A stretch of DNA of 32,308 bases from an uncultured Bacteroidota bacterium. Its GTDB lineage: Bacteria > Bacteroidota > Bacteroidia > Chitinophagales > Saprospiraceae. Numbering within the stretch: the stretch's first letter is position 1; each line of letters starts with the position of its first letter. Positions 1 through 9,256 of the stretch are shown piece by piece. The notes under the pieces were generated by a model. It was given only the letters and a program-made list of their open reading frames with translations, did no database searches and had not been told where the DNA came from. The position numbers and the translations under genes are program-made. Location: assembly GCA_903933805.1 (NCBI GenBank), contig CAIZLM010000168.1, positions 1 to 32,308 of the forward strand, given 5' to 3'.

Positions 1-63
1 GTCACGCAAAAGTAAACAAAAATACATTTAGGACAAAATTATCTTAAATAAAAAAAGATACCA

Positions 64-71
64 TACATTTG
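64..71 (+). promoter_or_regulatory. Candidate -7 promoter element for ric
   Basis: TACATTTG matches the Bacteroidota sigma-A -7 consensus TAnnTTTG and lies 59 nt before the ATG of the ric gene, the same leader length seen at other promoters in this window. No clear TTTG -33 element is visible at the usual distance. No inverted repeat typical of an FNR or NO-responsive regulator was seen. Confidence 0.5.
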
Positions 72-130
72 CTGCTGAAAGATCTCAATGGGGTTTATAA
101 AATTTCCGATCCGTCTAAATTCAATTATGT

Positions 131-883
131 ATGACTATCAATGAAGTGGGTATAATGCACTTGCAAGTTGCCGAAAGGCCGATCACCATTGGAGAAATGG
201 TTGTAGCCGACTACAGAAAAGCGGCTATATTCAGAAAATTTGAACTCGATTACTGTTGTGGTGGGAAAAGGTCGTTGGAAGAAGCTTGCCAAAAAAAGGG
301 GCTTGACGCTCAATTGGTTAAATTGGAATTGGATGCCGTAATTACCTCAAGGGAGGAAACCAGCCATGATTACGGGGAGTGGACTTTGGATGCCCTCGCT
401 GCCTATATTGTGGCACACCACCACTTATATGTTGTCGAGTCTTTGCCCATGTTGTACGAACTCACGGCGAAGGTGGCGAGGGTTCATGGCGAAAGACATC
501 CTGAATTGGTAAAAATCCATCAAATTTTTAATGCTGTAGCGGCCGAACTCGATGCCCACATGCGCAAAGAGGAGCACATGCTCTTTCCCTATATTACGCG
601 CATGGCCATCGCGCAGGCTTCAGGGAGTTCTATGCCTGCCCAGATTTTTGGGTCGGTGAAGCATCCCATTCAGATGATGGAGTCTGAACATGTTTCTGCA
701 GGAGATGGTATGGCCAACATACGTTTTCTGAGCCGTCAATATACACCGCCTGCAGATGCTTGTACTTCTTATCGTGTCTTGTACGCTAAGTTACAGGAAT
801 TCGAGCGGGATCTTCACCAACATGTACACTTGGAGAACAACATACTTTTTCCCAAAGCCATTGCAATGGAGGAATCAAAATGA
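131..883 (+). CDS. ric: RIC/ScdA/YtfE-type iron-sulfur cluster repair di-iron protein
   Basis: This is a cytosolic hemerythrin-like di-iron protein of the family that repairs Fe-S clusters damaged by nitric oxide or oxidants. The N-terminal ScdA_N domain shows the hallmark DYCCGGKRSLEEAC, which carries the family's CC pair. The C-terminal hemerythrin-like part supplies the iron ligands: AHHHLY, MRKEEHMLFPYI, VKHPIQMMESEH and QHVHLENNILFP. At 250 residues it is slightly longer than YtfE or ScdA (about 220). A second ATG at 155 (MHLQVAERPITIGEM) begins nearer the usual family start, so the first eight residues are uncertain. The gene stands alone, with its own -7 element, and its 3' end faces the permease gene 12 bp away. 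Family assignment is firm; the NO role comes from the family, not from this sequence. Confidence 0.92.
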   Translation: MTINEVGIMHLQVAERPITIGEMVVADYRKAAIFRKFELDYCCGGKRSLEEACQKKGLDAQLVKLELDAVITSREETSHDYGEWTLDALAAYIVAHHHLYVVESLPMLYELTAKVARVHGERHPELVKIHQIFNAVAAELDAHMRKEEHMLFPYITRMAIAQASGSSMPAQIFGSVKHPIQMMESEHVSAGDGMANIRFLSRQYTPPADACTSYRVLYAKLQEFERDLHQHVHLENNILFPKAIAMEESK

Positions 884-895
884 TGCTCCATTGGG

Positions 896-3490
896 TTACA
901 TTTCATTCCGCAATACCTCCAGTGGGGGCTTTCTGACGACATCACGGCTGTTCAATAGTCCAATGATGACGGTGAGGGTCGTAATGACAAAAAATATTGT
1001 CAAGAGGGGCCACCATTCTACTTCAAACGGAATTTTGAAGGTCCATTTAGCCAATGCCCAAGCACCGGCAACGGAGAGCCCCACGCCTGCAAGGCAAGAG
1101 AGTGCGCCCAACAGAAAGTACTCCAACACATTGATGCTCAATATTTGTCGGCGGCTGGCGCCCAATGTGCGGAGTAAAACGCTCTCGCGGATTCTGGCGT
1201 ATTTCCCTTGGTAAATAGAGGAGATCAGCACGAGCAAACCGGTGAGAATACTAAAAAGTGCCATAAATCGGATGACAAAAGACACTTTACGCAACACTTC
1301 ATCCACGGAACGCAGAATTTGTGTCAGGTCAATGGCTGAAACACTCGGGTATCGTTGAACCAGGTCACTTTGAAATTGTACGGATTGGGCGGCGTCCACT
1401 GCTTTGGATACGATGACGTGAAATTGTGGTGCGCTTTCCAGTACGCCGGTGGGGAATACGACAAGGAAGTTGGTTTGGACGCGGTTAAAATCAACTTTTC
1501 GGATACTGCCGACAACGCATTCCATGCGGGTCCCCTGTACATTGAATGTAATACGCGTGCCAATTTTGGCCTTCATGCCCCGCTGAAGCCCATCAGAAAT
1601 GGATATTTTGATGGGCTGGCCAGCTTCATGGGTGCCCGTCCACACGCCGTCCACAATTTTTTCTGTCTCGATTAAGGTGTCCCGGAATGTGACTCGGTAT
1701 TCGCGGTCCCACACCCAATCACTGATCTGATCGTCCTCTGCTGCTCTGCCGGCGTCGCGGCCCCTGCGGCCGGCTGTCTGAGCCAAGGTGTCCTTTTCAG
1801 GGTCGGGGTATAAGACGTCGTATTGTGCTTTGGTGACGTCATCAATGGATTCAATACGGGTGGTAACCACCGCAACTTGTTGCATCACGGGCATTCCGTG
1901 TGCGCGCACCAACGCGGCAACACGGTCTTTGTCTGCGGCCTGTATGTCGAATAAAATCATGTTGGGCTGTGTGCCGCTGCCGGAAAACTCAACCTGTTTC
2001 AGGAGGAGGTTTTGGGTTAAAAACAGCGTAGAGAGCAACATGGTTCCCAGCCCGATGGTGACGACGAGGAGCACTGTCTGGTTTTCAGGGCGAAATAAAT
2101 TGGCAATGCCTTGCCGCACCACATAGCTCCATTTCTTTGGGAAAAAACGCCGCAGCAAAAAGGTGAGTGTGCGGGCAATGCCCCACAATACCAAAAAGGC
2201 TGCTGCTATACCCCCCATGAAATACGATGTCTGCTTCCAATCCCTGATAAGCCACCATGTAAAGACATAAATGGCGGCTGCAATAATCGTGTACACAAGC
2301 CAACGCAGTGGCCGGCCAGTGTTTTCCTGCTCGTCAAAGGACGCGCGCAGGGTGCGCAACGGCGAGGTTTTTAATATGCCCGACAAAGGCAGTAAAGCGA
2401 ACAAAATCGCCACAGACAGTCCCATTGCGATCCCTTGCACCAATGCGATCCAGGAAATATTGGTGGTCACATTTTCGATCGGCAACAGGTCTTTGAGCAG
2501 CCAAGGCAACATTTTTTGAATGAGTGCCCCCGCTATAGCGCCCGTCACAGCACCCAGCAAGCCTATTCCGGCCACTTGTACGAGGTAAACGTAAAAAGCT
2601 TTTTTTCCGCTCGCGCCAAGGCATCGGAGTATGGCAACGGTGGGTAACTTGTCCTTGATGTAGAGGTGTACGGCGCCGGCCACGCCGATACAGCCCAACA
2701 GCAGGGCAATGAATCCAACAAGGTTTAGAAAGGTGCCAAAACTGCCAAACGCAGATCCAATGCCCTGTTTCCGGCTCTCTACCGTGTCCCAGTTCAGGTT
2801 TGCTTTTTTAAGTTGCTGCTCAAGGGGTTTTACGATGGTTTCGGGCTTGATATTATCCGGTATTTTGTAGTAATACTGATAATCGACGCGGCTGCCGCGC
2901 TGTACAAGCCCAGTTGCCGCCAGCCATTGCGCCGGGATGAATACCACGGGGGCAACGCTGCTGGCGATGCCCGCACGACCGGGTGAAGACAACAAGTCTC
3001 CCGCTACACAGAAGGTTGTGTTGCCGATTTGGATGCTGTCGCCGGGATGAATACCAAATTGTAACATCAGGGCATGGTCTATCAAGGCGTTTTTTCCCGT
3101 CCGAAAAGTGCGCCAGGAATCTTCCGGCATACTTTTCCATGTTCCATAAAAGGGGTAGTTCCCCTCGAGTGTGCGAATGAGTGAGAGCCTGGTGCCACCG
3201 TTTTTGGGAAATCGAACCATGCTGGCAAAGTTCAATACCTGCGCTTTTTCAAGGCCGGGCAGGTCCAGTTTTGCCAACAATGAATCAGGTGCCGGCTGTG
3301 AAGCATCCAGCAATAGGTCGGCCCCCAATAGGGTTTTTGCCTCGCGGTCTATGTCGGACAACAGGTTGATGGAAAAGGAACGAACGGCGGTTAAGGCCGC
3401 AATTCCAACAGTGATGGCAGAAATAAACAACAACAGTCTGGCGCGGTTGCGGCGACTGTCGCGCCAAGCCATTTTCAGTATAAAGCGCAT
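896..3490 (-). CDS. FtsX-like ABC transporter permease, YbbP type (COG3127-like)
   Basis: The product (864 residues from this start) is an inner-membrane permease with two FtsX-type modules. One hydrophobic helix near the N terminus (LLLFISAITVGIAALTAV) is followed by a large extracytoplasmic domain, then three helices, two further helices in the middle (around VYTIIAAAIYVFTWWLI), another helix, a second soluble domain, and three C-terminal helices ending in LLNSRDVVRKPPLEVLRNEM. Length and layout match E. coli YbbP (about 800 residues). I chose the ATG giving MRFILKMAWRDSRRNRARL, the usual opening of the family; the frame also extends to a TTG at 3526. Such permeases pair with a LolD/YbbA-type ATPase, but none lies in this window, so the partner must be elsewhere. 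The substrate is unknown, with lipids or lipoproteins plausible from the family. Confidence 0.85.
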   Translation of the reverse strand: MRFILKMAWRDSRRNRARLLLFISAITVGIAALTAVRSFSINLLSDIDREAKTLLGADLLLDASQPAPDSLLAKLDLPGLEKAQVLNFASMVRFPKNGGTRLSLIRTLEGNYPFYGTWKSMPEDSWRTFRTGKNALIDHALMLQFGIHPGDSIQIGNTTFCVAGDLLSSPGRAGIASSVAPVVFIPAQWLAATGLVQRGSRVDYQYYYKIPDNIKPETIVKPLEQQLKKANLNWDTVESRKQGIGSAFGSFGTFLNLVGFIALLLGCIGVAGAVHLYIKDKLPTVAILRCLGASGKKAFYVYLVQVAGIGLLGAVTGAIAGALIQKMLPWLLKDLLPIENVTTNISWIALVQGIAMGLSVAILFALLPLSGILKTSPLRTLRASFDEQENTGRPLRWLVYTIIAAAIYVFTWWLIRDWKQTSYFMGGIAAAFLVLWGIARTLTFLLRRFFPKKWSYVVRQGIANLFRPENQTVLLVVTIGLGTMLLSTLFLTQNLLLKQVEFSGSGTQPNMILFDIQAADKDRVAALVRAHGMPVMQQVAVVTTRIESIDDVTKAQYDVLYPDPEKDTLAQTAGRRGRDAGRAAEDDQISDWVWDREYRVTFRDTLIETEKIVDGVWTGTHEAGQPIKISISDGLQRGMKAKIGTRITFNVQGTRMECVVGSIRKVDFNRVQTNFLVVFPTGVLESAPQFHVIVSKAVDAAQSVQFQSDLVQRYPSVSAIDLTQILRSVDEVLRKVSFVIRFMALFSILTGLLVLISSIYQGKYARIRESVLLRTLGASRRQILSINVLEYFLLGALSCLAGVGLSVAGAWALAKWTFKIPFEVEWWPLLTIFFVITTLTVIIGLLNSRDVVRKPPLEVLRNEM

Positions 3491-3631
3491 GGGAACAGCA
3501 AGTATAAGGTGCTTGGGTTGATTCAAGGAACATATATCAAACCAATGGATGCTTTCCTATAACGGAAAAAACCTCCAAGGGTTGAGTCAATGCCCCAAAA
3601 AAGGGATGAAAGGGGCCAAACATCGGATGAA

Positions 3632-6034
3632 TCAACGCAGCAGGGTAATGTCTCCTTGCAGCCGTACCAGCAGTCCGGGTTCGTATTCAACCTCGGCCAT
3701 GAAAACAAATACGGACGGCGTCAGGGGGCTGCCTCGGAAGCTGCCGTCCCAACCTGATGCGAGGTCGTTTGTCAGAAATCCGCGGTTTTCAAACACCAAT
3801 TCACCCCAACGGTCGTAAATCCGCAGCCAGTTTACCGGGAGATTGTCTTTGCTGAAAAGGGTGAAACGCTCGTTGCCATTGCTGGAAGTTGGCGAAAATA
3901 TGTTGGGTGCAAAAATACTGGGTTCCAAAATGATGCGCACCATATCGGTGGCGGTGCATCCCGCAGCATCGGTAACCACCACGCTGAAGTTGGTCGTTTC
4001 GGTGGGGGTGGCGGTGAAACGCAGAAAATTGGGGATCCCCTTACCTGCCGGCAACCATTGAACATCCTCCACGCTCCTGCTCGGCGTTGCGTCAAGCAAG
4101 ACATAGTCGCCAATTTTTACCGGCTCGTCTATTTTGACGATGTTTAACTGTACCGAAAGACTGTCTGGCTGCCCAATACTTACCTCAAGGGGGCGGTTGT
4201 AACAACCGGTAACATCCCGCACCACCAACTGATAGGTGCCAGCGTGTAAACCTTGCGCACTGGAGTTTTGAGAAAAACTTTGACCCTGATTCACAGAATA
4301 TTGGTACGGAGCAAGTCCGCCCATGGGCGTCCCAAACAAAATTTGCCCGTCAGAATAGTCATAGCAGGAAGGATCAACGGTGCTGTAGGGGAATACTGGA
4401 GAGTTGAAAACAGCGGTAGTCGTATCTTCTGCAAAATCAGCGCGCCGACATACCCCCAAATAGCCCCGGGCCGTGTAAAGCCCTGGCGCGTACGCCACAA
4501 AAAATGAGTCTGGCCCGTAGGTGAGCAGGGAGTCTGCATAATACCATTGAACGCCGTCAAAGCGCCCGCTGGCCACCAAGGTGTCGGGACAAACCCCGTC
4601 ACCGATGATGCGAAGGCTGATGTCTGCTTTGGCTGTTTTGCTGAAACCTGAATAGAAGGCGCCAAAACCTGCCGCGCCATTGCGCCCAAACATGGCCACT
4701 TGCACAGCGCCCTTGGCGATCACGCTGGTCGTGTTGATGGGGTTGCTCTCGCTGAACAGGCTCAACCGTCGATAGGTTACAAAATCGGGGTTGCCCATCA
4801 CCGCATCGGCTGCCCCCAATGCAACAAGGGTGTTGTTCACGCGTACCTCTACGGTGGAGTCTTTCATGGCAACGATCATCAGACCGCCATCGTACGTGAC
4901 TACACCAATTTGATTGGGCTGGTAAATGTTGTTGACGGCGTTGGGAATGGCACAGGAGATGGGTGGAACAAAAATTAGCCCAGCTGTGCGCTTGGCATCA
5001 TCGCCAGAGGGTACACCTCCGATGATCTGATAGACAAATGTCGGTTGAGAACAGAGAATGTACATATTTCCCGCACTGGAATATCGACTGGTGGGGATAC
5101 GATAATATTCGCCGGCATTGAGTACCACTGTTGGGGAAGTCTCTCCATTGAGCCACACACTGGTATTGTCCACGTGGGCAATCACCAAGGGGGTCTCCAG
5201 CTCGTCGGAGCCATTGCCTTCGCACAGGATATACTCTTGCCCCACCTGGTCGAATGGCGCGATTTGGTCGAGCCCTACATCGTTGGAGTTGTCAACCGGT
5301 GAGCCTGTCCAAGAACCGCAGTTGATGGCCACCGGTTTGGTGGAAATTACTTTCGAGCCGATGAGGCCATTGGGGGGTTGACTGCTGCTGGCGCCCACAT
5401 AATGCCCGAATACCACAGTCTCGCCAGCCTGAAGAGTTATCGTCTGAAGGCCTGATACTGCGGTGAGCACACCGCCGATTTGGAAATCAGTTCCGGGGTC
5501 AAAATCGGAGAGGGTCACAACGGTGCTGTCTTCTGTGGCCATTACGCCTACAAAATTGCAGCGCTGGCTGTTGCTGGAATAACTTTGGAAAACATGTCCA
5601 ATTCGAAAAGCGGTGCCCAGTGCACTTCGGCCTTTGCAGGTTAGGTCTGCCGCCTGAAATTGCGAATCGCTGTGAAACCTGAAATTTACATAGAATTTTT
5701 TTTCTCCAACCAACACCAATCCCTTGTTTTGCAGCGGCTTGTGTAGGTCGCTTTCCAAGACCATCACGGCGGTATTGCCCGAACTGCCAATGCTCCAACG
5801 CCCCGGCAGGGCATTGGAAATGACGACCGTCCCGAGTACATTGCCCCCGCCATCTCGAATTGTAATGGGAAAGGGGTCTTGTTCAGGGGTGGAAAGGTAG
5901 AGGTATTGTGGCCCCAATTCAGACCGGCCGTGCATGGGCGGAAGCCAGTGTATGGAGTCAAGTTGGGCGTGGACATTGTTGGGCAGGCAAAGAACCGCCA
6001 GCAACAGACAGGGAAAACAGAATAATCGCATCAC
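3632..6034 (-). CDS. Secreted IgGFc-binding-like / SprB-repeat protein with type B T9SS (CHU_C) tail
   Basis: This is an 800-residue exported protein. Residues 1-23 form a signal peptide ending NNVHA, with cleavage before Gln. Residues about 40-460 resemble the IgGFc-binding-like N-terminal domain of Bacteroidota surface proteins, with repeated hydrophobic strands such as SKVISTKPVAINCGSW. Residues about 550-625 look like an SprB repeat (SDGQILFGTPMGGLAPYQYS ... YQLVVRDVTGC), and about 630-700 like a PKD-type domain (FSVVVTDAAGCTATD). The last 90 residues are the gliding-motility-associated type B sorting domain (APNIFSPTSSNGNERF, LRIYDRWGELVFEN, GWDGS), which directs type IX secretion to the surface. 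MM at the start leaves a one-codon ambiguity. Its specific ligand cannot be inferred. The gene diverges from the serine hydrolase gene and has a hairpin in its 5' leader. Confidence 0.85.
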   Translation of the reverse strand: MMRLFCFPCLLLAVLCLPNNVHAQLDSIHWLPPMHGRSELGPQYLYLSTPEQDPFPITIRDGGGNVLGTVVISNALPGRWSIGSSGNTAVMVLESDLHKPLQNKGLVLVGEKKFYVNFRFHSDSQFQAADLTCKGRSALGTAFRIGHVFQSYSSNSQRCNFVGVMATEDSTVVTLSDFDPGTDFQIGGVLTAVSGLQTITLQAGETVVFGHYVGASSSQPPNGLIGSKVISTKPVAINCGSWTGSPVDNSNDVGLDQIAPFDQVGQEYILCEGNGSDELETPLVIAHVDNTSVWLNGETSPTVVLNAGEYYRIPTSRYSSAGNMYILCSQPTFVYQIIGGVPSGDDAKRTAGLIFVPPISCAIPNAVNNIYQPNQIGVVTYDGGLMIVAMKDSTVEVRVNNTLVALGAADAVMGNPDFVTYRRLSLFSESNPINTTSVIAKGAVQVAMFGRNGAAGFGAFYSGFSKTAKADISLRIIGDGVCPDTLVASGRFDGVQWYYADSLLTYGPDSFFVAYAPGLYTARGYLGVCRRADFAEDTTTAVFNSPVFPYSTVDPSCYDYSDGQILFGTPMGGLAPYQYSVNQGQSFSQNSSAQGLHAGTYQLVVRDVTGCYNRPLEVSIGQPDSLSVQLNIVKIDEPVKIGDYVLLDATPSRSVEDVQWLPAGKGIPNFLRFTATPTETTNFSVVVTDAAGCTATDMVRIILEPSIFAPNIFSPTSSNGNERFTLFSKDNLPVNWLRIYDRWGELVFENRGFLTNDLASGWDGSFRGSPLTPSVFVFMAEVEYEPGLLVRLQGDITLLR

Positions 6035-6055
6035 ATGGAAACGGTTGAGTATCGA

Positions 6056-6082
6056 AAAATGGCCGCTAAATTAGGCCATTTT
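6056..6082. other. Perfect 9-bp hairpin in the leader of the CHU_C gene
   Basis: AAAATGGCC (6056-6064) and GGCCATTTT (6074-6082) are perfect inverted copies around a 9-nt loop. The hairpin lies between the candidate -7 element at 6092-6099 and the start codon at 6034, so it would be in the 5' leader of the minus-strand mRNA. On that strand the second arm runs straight into T residues, so it could act as an attenuator or a stabilising 5' structure. Confidence 0.5.
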
Positions 6083-6091
6083 AGAGTTACC

Positions 6092-6099
6092 CAATTTAT
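6092..6099 (-). promoter_or_regulatory. Possible -7 element for the CHU_C gene
   Basis: On the minus strand this reads TAAATTGG, one mismatch from TAnnTTTG, and lies 57 nt before the start codon at 6034. The spacing matches the better elements in the window; the mismatch keeps confidence low. Confidence 0.3.
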
Positions 6100-6204
6100 T
6101 TATACCAGTACGCACTTATTCGGCAGTGTAGTTGCGTTGTTATAATAAACATGTTGTTGCTGTCGCTGTTCAATTGGCGATTGTTTCATATCTACAAGCT
6201 GACC

Positions 6205-7548
6205 ATGACCCATCGATGCCTTATTTTCTCATTTCTCTTGTTTTTTAACTTGCGCAGTGTTTCATCTCAAAACGCAGACTTGTATTTTCCACCCAATATT
6301 GGCGCCAATTGGCAGTCGCTCACGCCAGCCAGTCAGCAATTTTGTCCGGATCGAATAGACAGTTTGTACCATTTTCTGGAAGAGCGTCACACCAAGTCAT
6401 TCATGCTGTTGAAAGACGGGAAAATCATCTTGGAAAAATATTTTGGAACCTTTGTGCCGGATTCTGTCTGGTATTGGGCTTCTGCGGGCAAATCACTCAC
6501 TGCCTTTCTGGTAGGGCAGGCCCAAGAGGATGGATTGCTCGATATTCAGGATAAAACCAGCAATTATCTCGGGGTTGGATGGACGTCAGCGCCGCCCGAA
6601 AAAGAGGCTTTGATTACCCTCCGACACCAACTCACCATGACGAGCGGGCTCGATGATGCATTTGAACCGACGCCGCCACAGCCCGACCCCAATTATTGTA
6701 CAGCGCCCGCTTGTCTTCAGTACCTCGCTGATGCCGGTACCCGATGGGCCTATCATACGGGCCCCTACCGACTGTTGCAAGATGTCATCGCAGGAGCGAG
6801 CGGACAAACGATCAACCAGTTTACGAAGTCACACATTCTCGACCGTACAGGCATGAAAGGATTGTGGTTTCAAGATGTTTTTTACAGTAAAACCAGGGAT
6901 ATGGCGCGTTTTGGGCTACTTATACTGGCAAAAGGTGTGTGGGATGGAGACACCTTGTTACACGATGACGCCTATTTTCAAGCGATGACCCATGTTTCCC
7001 AAAACATCAACAAGGGTTACGGCTATCTATGGTGGTTGAACGGGCAGCCAAATTTTATGCTTCCGGGTTTGCAGTGGACGATTCCAGGGAGCTTGATTCC
7101 CAATGCCCCCCATGATCTCGTGGCCGCCTTGGGCAAAAACGACCAAAAAATTCACGTAGTTCCTTCCAAAGGCTGGGTGGTGGTTCGAATGGGCGATGAC
7201 GCCGGCGTTGGTGGTACCGGTGGCAACGACGTGCCCATTTTGTTTGACAACGCCTTGTGGGGGTATCTGAACCAGCTCGTCTGCAACACCACAGTTTCCG
7301 TCGAACGGGAAGTGGATCAACTGAAAATAGCGCCCAATCCCGGGTCGGCAGGATGGCAGGTAGCGTGTATGGAGGCCATCAACCAAGTGGAAATAGTGAA
7401 TATGCAGGGCGTGATATTGCGAAAAGTAACCGGAAATCAAGTCGGATCACTTTGGATTGATGGGCAGGGATTGCCTGAGGGGATGCTGACACTTCGAGTT
7501 GGCACCGCCGGAAAGGTGTATCGAACCAAGGTGTTAAAGGTGAATTGA
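6205..7548 (+). CDS. Secreted beta-lactamase-family serine hydrolase with type A T9SS tail
   Basis: This 447-residue exported enzyme belongs to the serine beta-lactamase/penicillin-binding-protein-like superfamily (class C type, COG1680). The start was set at the ATG giving MTHRCLIFSFLLFFNLRSVS, a clean signal peptide; an upstream in-frame ATG at 6151 would add 18 residues before it. The nucleophile motif SxxK is Ser93-Ala-Gly-Lys96. The second motif, normally Tyr-x-Asn, reads Tyr183-His-Thr185, so the Asn is replaced. The fold continues through GYGYLWWLNG. The last 75 residues (LKIAPNPGSAGW ... VEIVNMQGVILRKV ... YRTKVLKVN) are a Por_Secre_tail-like type A sorting domain, so the protein is expected on the surface or outside. 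Substrate is unknown; esterase or peptidase is more likely than beta-lactamase. Confidence 0.87.
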   Translation: MTHRCLIFSFLLFFNLRSVSSQNADLYFPPNIGANWQSLTPASQQFCPDRIDSLYHFLEERHTKSFMLLKDGKIILEKYFGTFVPDSVWYWASAGKSLTAFLVGQAQEDGLLDIQDKTSNYLGVGWTSAPPEKEALITLRHQLTMTSGLDDAFEPTPPQPDPNYCTAPACLQYLADAGTRWAYHTGPYRLLQDVIAGASGQTINQFTKSHILDRTGMKGLWFQDVFYSKTRDMARFGLLILAKGVWDGDTLLHDDAYFQAMTHVSQNINKGYGYLWWLNGQPNFMLPGLQWTIPGSLIPNAPHDLVAALGKNDQKIHVVPSKGWVVVRMGDDAGVGGTGGNDVPILFDNALWGYLNQLVCNTTVSVEREVDQLKIAPNPGSAGWQVACMEAINQVEIVNMQGVILRKVTGNQVGSLWIDGQGLPEGMLTLRVGTAGKVYRTKVLKVN

Positions 7549-7572
7549 GGCGGATTAATTGGTGAATTGCGC

Positions 7573-7580
7573 TACTTTTG
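7573..7580 (+). promoter_or_regulatory. -7 promoter element for lysS
   Basis: TACTTTTG matches TAnnTTTG exactly and lies 25 nt after the hydrolase stop codon and 66 nt before the lysS ATG, indicating that lysS has its own promoter. A -33 TTTG at canonical distance is not obvious. Confidence 0.55.
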
Positions 7581-7646
7581 CAGCTTCATTTCATTCAATA
7601 TGTCGCTTCAAACAATCTGAAGCGAAGCGACAGCCTCTTAATAAAT

Positions 7647-9179
7647 ATGACCGAACAAGAACTTTTGCGCCGCGAGTCGCTCGCCAAGTTGCGCGAAATG
7701 GGCGTGGAGCCTTATCCAGCCGAGGCGTATGTGGTATCGGCATTTGCAGCCGATGTTGCTGCCAATTACCGGGAAGAGGTGCTCGAAGATGGCACCAAAA
7801 ACCGATTGAATTACCAGGAAATTTCCCTTGCGGGCCGTGTGATGGCCAGCCGTGAGGCTGGAAAGGCGCTTTTCATGAACTTGCAGGATTCCAGTGGGCG
7901 TATCCAGCTATACCTGCGTCGCGACGACTTTTTGGTGGGAGAAGACGCATCTATGTTTGATACGGTGATCAAGAAGCTGCTTGATTTGGGCGACTATATT
8001 GGGGTGAAGGGTTTTGCTTTTCGAACCAAGACTGGCGAAGTGAGCGTTCATGTGCGTGAATTCAAATTTTTGGCCAAAAGCCTGCGACCGCTTCCGGTGG
8101 TCAAAAAAGATGCGGACGGTCATATTTTTGATGCGTTCACCGATCCGGAGCAACGCTATAGAATGCGGTATGTTGACCTGACGGTGAACCCCTCGTTTCG
8201 CGATATTTTCCTGAAAAGGTCGAAACTGATCAAAACCATGCGGGCATATTTGGATGAATTGGGACTCCTTGAGGTGGAAACGCCCATTCTGCAGCCCATT
8301 CACGGCGGCGCAGCGGCCCGGCCGTTTACCACCCACCACAATACGCTGGATATGCAGTTGTACCTCCGTATTGCCAACGAACTTTACCTGAAAAGGCTTA
8401 TTGTGGCCGGTTTTGACGGTGTTTATGAATTTGCCAAAATGTTCCGCAATGAGGGTATGGACCGCACCCACAACCCGGAATTTACCGCACTAGAATTCTA
8501 TGTGGCCTACAAAGATTACCACTGGATGATGGATGTGACCGAGCAGATGCTGGAGCGTGTTGCCCGAGCGGTGAACGCGGATGGCGTTACCACGGTGAAA
8601 GTAGGGGAGCAGGACATTGAATTTGCCGGGCCCTACCGCCGCTTAACCATGTTTGAGGCCATTCGACAGTACACCGGCATCAATGTGGAAACTGCCGACG
8701 AAACCGAATTGCGCAACTATTGCAAGCAAGAACACATCGAAATGGATGCGTCCATGGGAAAAGCCAAGTTGATTGATGAGATATTTGGTGAAAAGGTAGA
8801 GGAACACCTCATTCAACCCACTTTTTTGATTGATTATCCGGTTGAAATGTCACCGTTGACCAAAATGCACCGCTCCAAACCAGGGCTTGTGGAGCGTTTT
8901 GAACTGTTTGTCAACGGCAAGGAAGTCGCCAATGCTTATTCTGAGCTCAACGACCCCATCGAACAGCGGGAGCGATTTGAGGAGCAATTGCGCCTCGCAG
9001 CCCGCGGCGACGAGGAAGCCATGGCGATGGACGAAGATTTTCTCCGTGCCCTCGAATACGGCATGCCTCCTACCGCCGGTATTGGCTTTGGAATTGACCG
9101 CTTGGCGATGTTGTTCACCGGGCAAAGTTCCATCCAAGAAGTGCTGTTTTTCCCGCAAATGCGGGCGGAGCAAAGTTGA
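7647..9179 (+). CDS. lysS: Lysyl-tRNA synthetase, class II
   Basis: LysS charges tRNA-Lys with lysine in the cytosol. The 510-residue product has the family's usual length (about 500). The N-terminal OB-fold anticodon-binding domain spans roughly residues 55-150 ([19 protein letters not shown]). The class II catalytic core carries motif 1 near [16 protein letters not shown], motif 2 as [20 protein letters not shown] and motif 3 as [15 protein letters not shown]. The lysine-pocket region [19 protein letters not shown] is present. The frame extends upstream to 7578, but that would put the start inside the -7 element; the ATG giving [19 protein letters not shown] matches the family N terminus. 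The gene is monocistronic, closed by the hairpin at 9200-9240. Confidence 0.97.
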   Translation: MTEQELLRRESLAKLREMGVEPYPAEAYVVSAFAADVAANYREEVLEDGTKNRLNYQEISLAGRVMASREAGKALFMNLQDSSGRIQLYLRRDDFLVGEDASMFDTVIKKLLDLGDYIGVKGFAFRTKTGEVSVHVREFKFLAKSLRPLPVVKKDADGHIFDAFTDPEQRYRMRYVDLTVNPSFRDIFLKRSKLIKTMRAYLDELGLLEVETPILQPIHGGAAARPFTTHHNTLDMQLYLRIANELYLKRLIVAGFDGVYEFAKMFRNEGMDRTHNPEFTALEFYVAYKDYHWMMDVTEQMLERVARAVNADGVTTVKVGEQDIEFAGPYRRLTMFEAIRQYTGINVETADETELRNYCKQEHIEMDASMGKAKLIDEIFGEKVEEHLIQPTFLIDYPVEMSPLTKMHRSKPGLVERFELFVNGKEVANAYSELNDPIEQRERFEEQLRLAARGDEEAMAMDEDFLRALEYGMPPTAGIGFGIDRLAMLFTGQSSIQEVLFFPQMRAEQS

Positions 9180-9199
9180 TCTACAACTTACCCAACCAT

Positions 9200-9241
9200 A
9201 AAAGCGGGGCTTGCTCATACCTTGAGCAAGCCCCGCTTTTT
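9200..9241. terminator. Strong bidirectional intrinsic terminator between lysS and the trans-sulfuration gene
   Basis: An 18-bp perfect stem (9200-9217 with 9223-9240) closes a 5-nt loop. The GC-rich core GCGGGGCTTGCTCA is flanked by A residues on the left and T residues on the right, so it gives a U-tract on both strands. It lies 20 bp after the lysS stop and 16 bp from the stop of the convergent gene, and serves both. Confidence 0.92.
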
Positions 9242-9256
9242 TATGGCAACAACCTG

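Noticed and set aside
5696-5703. A8 run in the type B T9SS gene as another frame break
   Set aside because: The frame continues correctly (GEKKFYV) on both sides, so this is an ordinary in-frame homopolymer. The T8/A8 runs near 23162, 25271 and 30126 are likewise in frame.
7908-8471. 187-codon antisense open frame inside lysS
   Set aside because: Shadow of a conserved gene, without a start signal or family features.
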